NCBI GenBank assembly: GCA_030681635.1
Contig: JAUXRT010000146.1
Coordinates: 1 to 11,056, forward strand
Direction: 5' to 3'
DNA: 11,056 bases
From: Reyranella sp.
Lineage (GTDB): Bacteria > Pseudomonadota > Alphaproteobacteria > Reyranellales > Reyranellaceae
Made by a program: the position numbers and the translations under genes. The notes beneath the pieces are model-generated. The model was not told the origin of the DNA and searched no databases. It saw only the letters and a program-made list of their open reading frames with translations. Below, in pieces: positions 8,528 to 11,056 of this stretch. Position 1 is the stretch's first letter. Every line of letters starts with the position of its first letter.

Positions 8528-8962
8528 ATGCGAAGAGCCAATCTCATTTGCCGTCTAGCTGGAGCTTTATCGCTCGCGGTGATGGGATTCGTGTTGGCTA
8601 CAGGTGCGGCTGTAGCCCACGATGGGCATGTGCCTAAGGGCGATCAGCTCAACGCTTCAGCTCAGACGACACAGACGGCAGACCCGTTGCGCGATCTTGG
8701 GACTTCGGAAGTCCTGGCATCGTCGGAATTCTCGATGCAGGCCGACCACGACGGCCATAGTTCCGCCCCCTGCTCCAAAGATCGCTCTGCCGGACATGCG
8801 TCTGGCAACTGCTGCACCGTCGCCTGTCACGCGGCGTTGGCAGCCCCACCTCTCGACCCCGTAGGTAGCTTCATGCTGCCCAGTTCCCGCATCGTCGGCT
8901 TGGCCGACATGCTTGTGGGACGGTTAGGCGACCGTACCGAACGACCACCCAAACTCAGCTGA
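8528..8962 (+). CDS. Secreted His/Cys-rich protein, putative periplasmic metal binder (144 aa)
   Basis: I do not recognise a firm family; it resembles small CopL/DUF2946-like proteins found beside copper genes. Residues 1-30 form a signal peptide (MRRANLICR, then AGALSLAVMGFVLATGAAVA), with a likely cut before HDGH at 31-34. Candidate ligands follow: DHDGH (73-77), C82, H90, CC (95-96) and C100-H101 (GNCCTVACHAAL). The C-terminus ends GDRTERPPKLS. The ATG at 8528 is preferred because it gives a normal signal peptide and lies 7 bases after a promoter-like -10; in-frame GTG (8486) and ATG (8501) starts would add 14 or 9 residues before the Arg pair. It sits between csoR and the lipoprotein-TolC genes, all on the same strand. 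A copper-binding or chaperone role is inferred from composition and location. Confidence 0.75.
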   Translation: MRRANLICRLAGALSLAVMGFVLATGAAVAHDGHVPKGDQLNASAQTTQTADPLRDLGTSEVLASSEFSMQADHDGHSSAPCSKDRSAGHASGNCCTVACHAALAAPPLDPVGSFMLPSSRIVGLADMLVGRLGDRTERPPKLS

Positions 8963-9121
8963 CTCGTTTCGCGCTGAAGCCGCGTGTCTGGTCGTGGGTT
9001 TTTAACAAACTTCGCACACCCGAACACGTGATCTGCGCGGACTTTTCTGATCTGCCCACCGCCTGGTGGAGCGCATCAGGGTAGTCGTTTTGTCGGTCAA
9101 CTTTCGTTCGGGTCATCGCAG

Positions 9122-9346
9122 ATGAAGTTTCCACTATTGTTGGCGCTTGCCCTCGGGGTAGCCGCCTGCAACTCACCGCCTCTACCGGAGCCAGAGTCAT
9201 CCGGTCCGTCTAGTCCCGAGGCACCCACGGTGCCTATGCCGGACCGGCCGGTCATGGCCGGCACAGCCGCGCACACGCCCGTCGGGCTCAAGCCTTGGCG
9301 TGAGTTGAACGACAGCGTGGCGCCCGGCGCCGGATGGTCGCCATGA
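9122..9346 (+). CDS. Small lipoprotein, Pro/Ser-rich (74 aa)
   Basis: No family is recognised. Residues 1-16 form a lipoprotein signal (MKFPLLLALALGVAAC) with lipobox VAAC, so Cys16 would be lipidated. The mature part is a Pro/Ser/Glu-rich linker (SPPLPEPESSGPSSPEAPTV) followed by MPDRPVMAGTAAHTPVGL and KPWRELNDSVAPGAGW. Its stop overlaps the next gene as ATGA (9343-9346), showing translational coupling to the TolC-like channel and arguing that the gene is real. No good ribosome binding site precedes the ATG at 9122. Residue after the lipidated Cys is Asn, not the Asp that retains lipoproteins in the inner membrane, so outer-membrane sorting is likely. A structural or accessory role for the channel is a guess from position. 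Confidence 0.7.
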   Translation: MKFPLLLALALGVAACNSPPLPEPESSGPSSPEAPTVPMPDRPVMAGTAAHTPVGLKPWRELNDSVAPGAGWSP

Positions 9347-10782
9347 GGCGATTGTCGATTACCGTGGCCGTGTCGCTGCTTGGCCTGCTGGCGGCGGGAT
9401 GTGCCCAGTTCACCACGGACGGCGGCATGGCGCCGGTCTCCGACAGCGTCCGCAAGGAGATTGGCAAAGATGCGGCAAAGCTCTCCTCTGCCGAAGACGT
9501 GCGCCGCGCCCGTGAACGGGTACAGGGGTTGTTGTCGGAGCCGCTGACCGAAGATACGGCGATACAAATAGCGCTGCTCAACAATCGCGGGCTGCAGGCT
9601 GCGTACAACGATCTCGGCGTCTCCGAAGCCGAGTATGTGCAGACGAGCTTGCCGCCCAATCCTGCGCTCAAGGTGGGGCGCACGTTTGGAAGTCCGGGGA
9701 ACTTTGCGGAAATCGGCTTCCAGCTCGTCGGCAACCTGCTTGCGTTTGCGACGCTGCCGAGAAGGACCGAGATCGCGAAGCGCGAGTTCGAAGAGGCGCG
9801 CTATCGGGCGGTTGCCACGACATTGAGCCTGACTATCGACGTGCGCCGCGCCTATGTCCGTGCCATCGCGTCGCAACAGCGGCTGGCGCTGCTCGAACAG
9901 GCCCGGCAAACCGCCGATGCCTCGGCCAGGATGATGAAGCAGCTCGGCGAAACCGGTGCGGCCAACAAGCTCGATCAGGCGCGCGTATCGGTCTTCTATG
10001 CCGACCTGAGTGCTCAAGTGGCCCAGGCCCGGTTGAGTGTTGCCGGCACGCGAGAGGCCTTGACCCGTCTGCTGGGCCTGTGGGGCGCCGACCTTGCCTA
10101 CAAGTTGCCGGCCCGGCTTCCTGCCCTTCCGGCGACCGCGGATATGCTGGCGGATGTCGAGGTCGAGGCCATGCGACGGCGCGTCGACCTCATCATCTTG
10201 CGCTACGAGATCGTCACGCTGGCCAAGTCGGTCGGGTTCGTGAATGCCACCCGCTACCTGTCCTTCCTCGAGTTGGGGCTGGGCTACAGAAACGAGGTCG
10301 AGACCAACGACGCCGGCGAGCAGATATCGAAGAACCGCTACGGCCTCGAGCTCGGCATCGTCATCCCGATCTTCGATACCGGCGAAGCGAGAACGGTAAC
10401 CGCCCGCGAAATCTACATGCGGGCGGTCAATCGATTGACGGAGCGCTCGGTCAATGCGCGCTCCGAGGCGCGCGTTGCCTATACGACCTATCGGGCGACC
10501 TACGACATCGCCCGCTACTACCAGGTCCGCATCCTGCCGCTGCGCCGCCAGATCTCCGCCGAGGTCCTGCTTCGCTACAACGGCATGCTGGTGGATGTCT
10601 TCGAGCTCCTGATCGAGGAGCGCGAACGCATCTCGGCCAACGTCGCCTCCCTGGATGCCCTGCGCGACTACCATCTGGCGGTCGCCGACCTGCAGGCGGC
10701 CCTCATCGTCGGCGGCACCGTGCCGCCGTCCGGCGTCATCAACACGACGCCCCCTCCCGAAACCATCCCCCTCGGATTCTAG
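9343..10782 (+). CDS. TolC/CusC-family outer-membrane efflux lipoprotein (479 aa)
   Basis: TolC-family proteins form trimeric tunnels across the outer membrane and periplasm for efflux pumps. The signal peptide ends in a lipobox LAAGC with Cys20, as in CusC/OprM-type lipoprotein channels. Two OEP repeats are visible: the first includes EDTAIQIALLNNRGLQAAYN, DLGVSEAEYVQTSLPPNP and long helices with many Ala, Arg and Gln; the second begins near RVDLIILRYEIVTLAKSVGF, with NRYGLELGIVIPIFDTGEA and long helices to the C-terminus. The length is normal. The ATG at 9343 is preferred over that at 9334 because it forms an ATGA overlap with the lipoprotein stop. No RND pump or membrane-fusion gene is in the window; instead a multicopper oxidase follows 14 bp downstream. 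Copper is the likely cargo, by context. Confidence 0.88.
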   Translation: MRRLSITVAVSLLGLLAAGCAQFTTDGGMAPVSDSVRKEIGKDAAKLSSAEDVRRARERVQGLLSEPLTEDTAIQIALLNNRGLQAAYNDLGVSEAEYVQTSLPPNPALKVGRTFGSPGNFAEIGFQLVGNLLAFATLPRRTEIAKREFEEARYRAVATTLSLTIDVRRAYVRAIASQQRLALLEQARQTADASARMMKQLGETGAANKLDQARVSVFYADLSAQVAQARLSVAGTREALTRLLGLWGADLAYKLPARLPALPATADMLADVEVEAMRRRVDLIILRYEIVTLAKSVGFVNATRYLSFLELGLGYRNEVETNDAGEQISKNRYGLELGIVIPIFDTGEARTVTAREIYMRAVNRLTERSVNARSEARVAYTTYRATYDIARYYQVRILPLRRQISAEVLLRYNGMLVDVFELLIEERERISANVASLDALRDYHLAVADLQAALIVGGTVPPSGVINTTPPPETIPLGF

Positions 10783-10783
10783 G

Positions 10784-10790
10784 AAAGGAG
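10784..10790 (+). promoter_or_regulatory. Ribosome binding site of the second multicopper oxidase
   Basis: AAAGGAG lies 6 bases before the ATG at 10797 and directly after the tolC-like stop. It fixes the start of the downstream gene and indicates one transcript. Confidence 0.75.
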
Positions 10791-10796
10791 AACGAC

Positions 10797-11056
10797 ATGA
10801 GCCTCTCCAGGCGTGATCTCGTCGGAGCCTCCGGGCTCGCCCTTATCGGTGCCGCCGCCGTCAGCGGCCGTGTTCAGGCGCAATCCATCCCCGAAGCACC
10901 GACGACCACGACCAACACCATGCAGCCGCCGCTCCATCCCACGAGCGGGCCGGACTACCAGCCCGTCGTGACGCTCAACGGCTGGACCCTGCCCTGGCGG
11001 CAGAACGGCGACTGGAAGGAATTCCATCTCGTCGCCGAGCCGGTCGAGCGCGAAAT
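10797..11056 (+). CDS. Second Tat-exported multicopper oxidase, N-terminal part (runs off window)
   Basis: The first 86 codons begin MSLSRRDLVGASG, a Tat signal with SRRDLVG, a hydrophobic stretch and a likely cut after VQA. A Pro/Thr linker (PEAPTTTTNTMQPPLHPTSG) leads to GPDYQPVVTLNGWTLPWRQN and GDWKEFHLVAEPVERE. That is the usual opening of a class of multicopper oxidases found in copper clusters, in which the first cupredoxin domain with HWHG follows. The copper motifs themselves lie beyond 11056, so enzyme activity is inferred. It differs in N-terminus from the copA product at 3604-5415 and is a separate paralogue. It is the third gene of the lipoprotein-TolC unit. Confidence 0.8.
   Translation, partial: MSLSRRDLVGASGLALIGAAAVSGRVQAQSIPEAPTTTTNTMQPPLHPTSGPDYQPVVTLNGWTLPWRQNGDWKEFHLVAEPVERE

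Noticed and set aside
9050..9075. Hairpin-like CCACC/GGTGG before the small lipoprotein gene
   Set aside because: A five-base stem without a T tract is not enough to support a terminator or an attenuator.
9097..10674. Long minus-strand open frame of 525 codons antisense to the TolC-like gene
   Set aside because: It mirrors the codon structure of the GC-rich plus-strand gene, contains no recognisable motif and lacks a ribosome site. The plus-strand protein is clearly TolC-family.

Overview
The window is a copper-resistance locus on GC-rich proteobacterial DNA, preceded by about 2.5 kb of insertion-sequence and pseudogene debris. GC content, the copper gene set and the transposon families suggest an alphaproteobacterium. 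No ribosomal or core gene confirms this, so the taxon is an inference.

Region 1 (1-2501) is degraded, transposon-rich DNA. At the left edge is the first codons of an IS630-type transposase (minus strand). Next is a complete IS481-family element (143-1177) with matched inverted repeats and a 6-bp target duplication, TCTAGT. It is followed by the C-terminal part of an IS256/Mutator transposase, a piece of an IS66-type TnpC with frameshifts and an internal deletion, and, on the minus strand, the ruined N-terminal half of an ABC-transporter membrane domain with two in-frame stops and frameshifts. The order suggests successive insertions into one another.

Region 2 (2568-5740, minus strand) holds copA (Tat-exported multicopper oxidase) followed after 16 bp by copB (outer-membrane copper-resistance protein), an operon. 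Upstream of copA is a 313-bp stretch with a possible 28-residue Met-rich peptide.

Region 3 (5741-8404) is a divergent pair: a Cu(I)-exporting P1B-1 ATPase on the minus strand and a CsoR-type copper sensor on the plus strand. They share a 39-bp intergenic spacer with a perfect CsoR-like palindrome. Both genes look leaderless.

Region 4 (8405-11056, plus strand) holds a secreted His/Cys-rich protein, then a small lipoprotein, a TolC/CusC-like outer-membrane lipoprotein channel and the start of a second Tat-exported multicopper oxidase. The last three are tightly packed.

Together the genes suggest a layered copper defence: CsoR senses cytoplasmic Cu(I) and releases the ATPase, which moves Cu(I) to the periplasm. 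The two multicopper oxidases, CopB and the His/Cys-rich protein would oxidise, bind or sequester periplasmic copper. The TolC-like channel would take part at the outer membrane, but no RND pump or membrane-fusion protein is present in the window.
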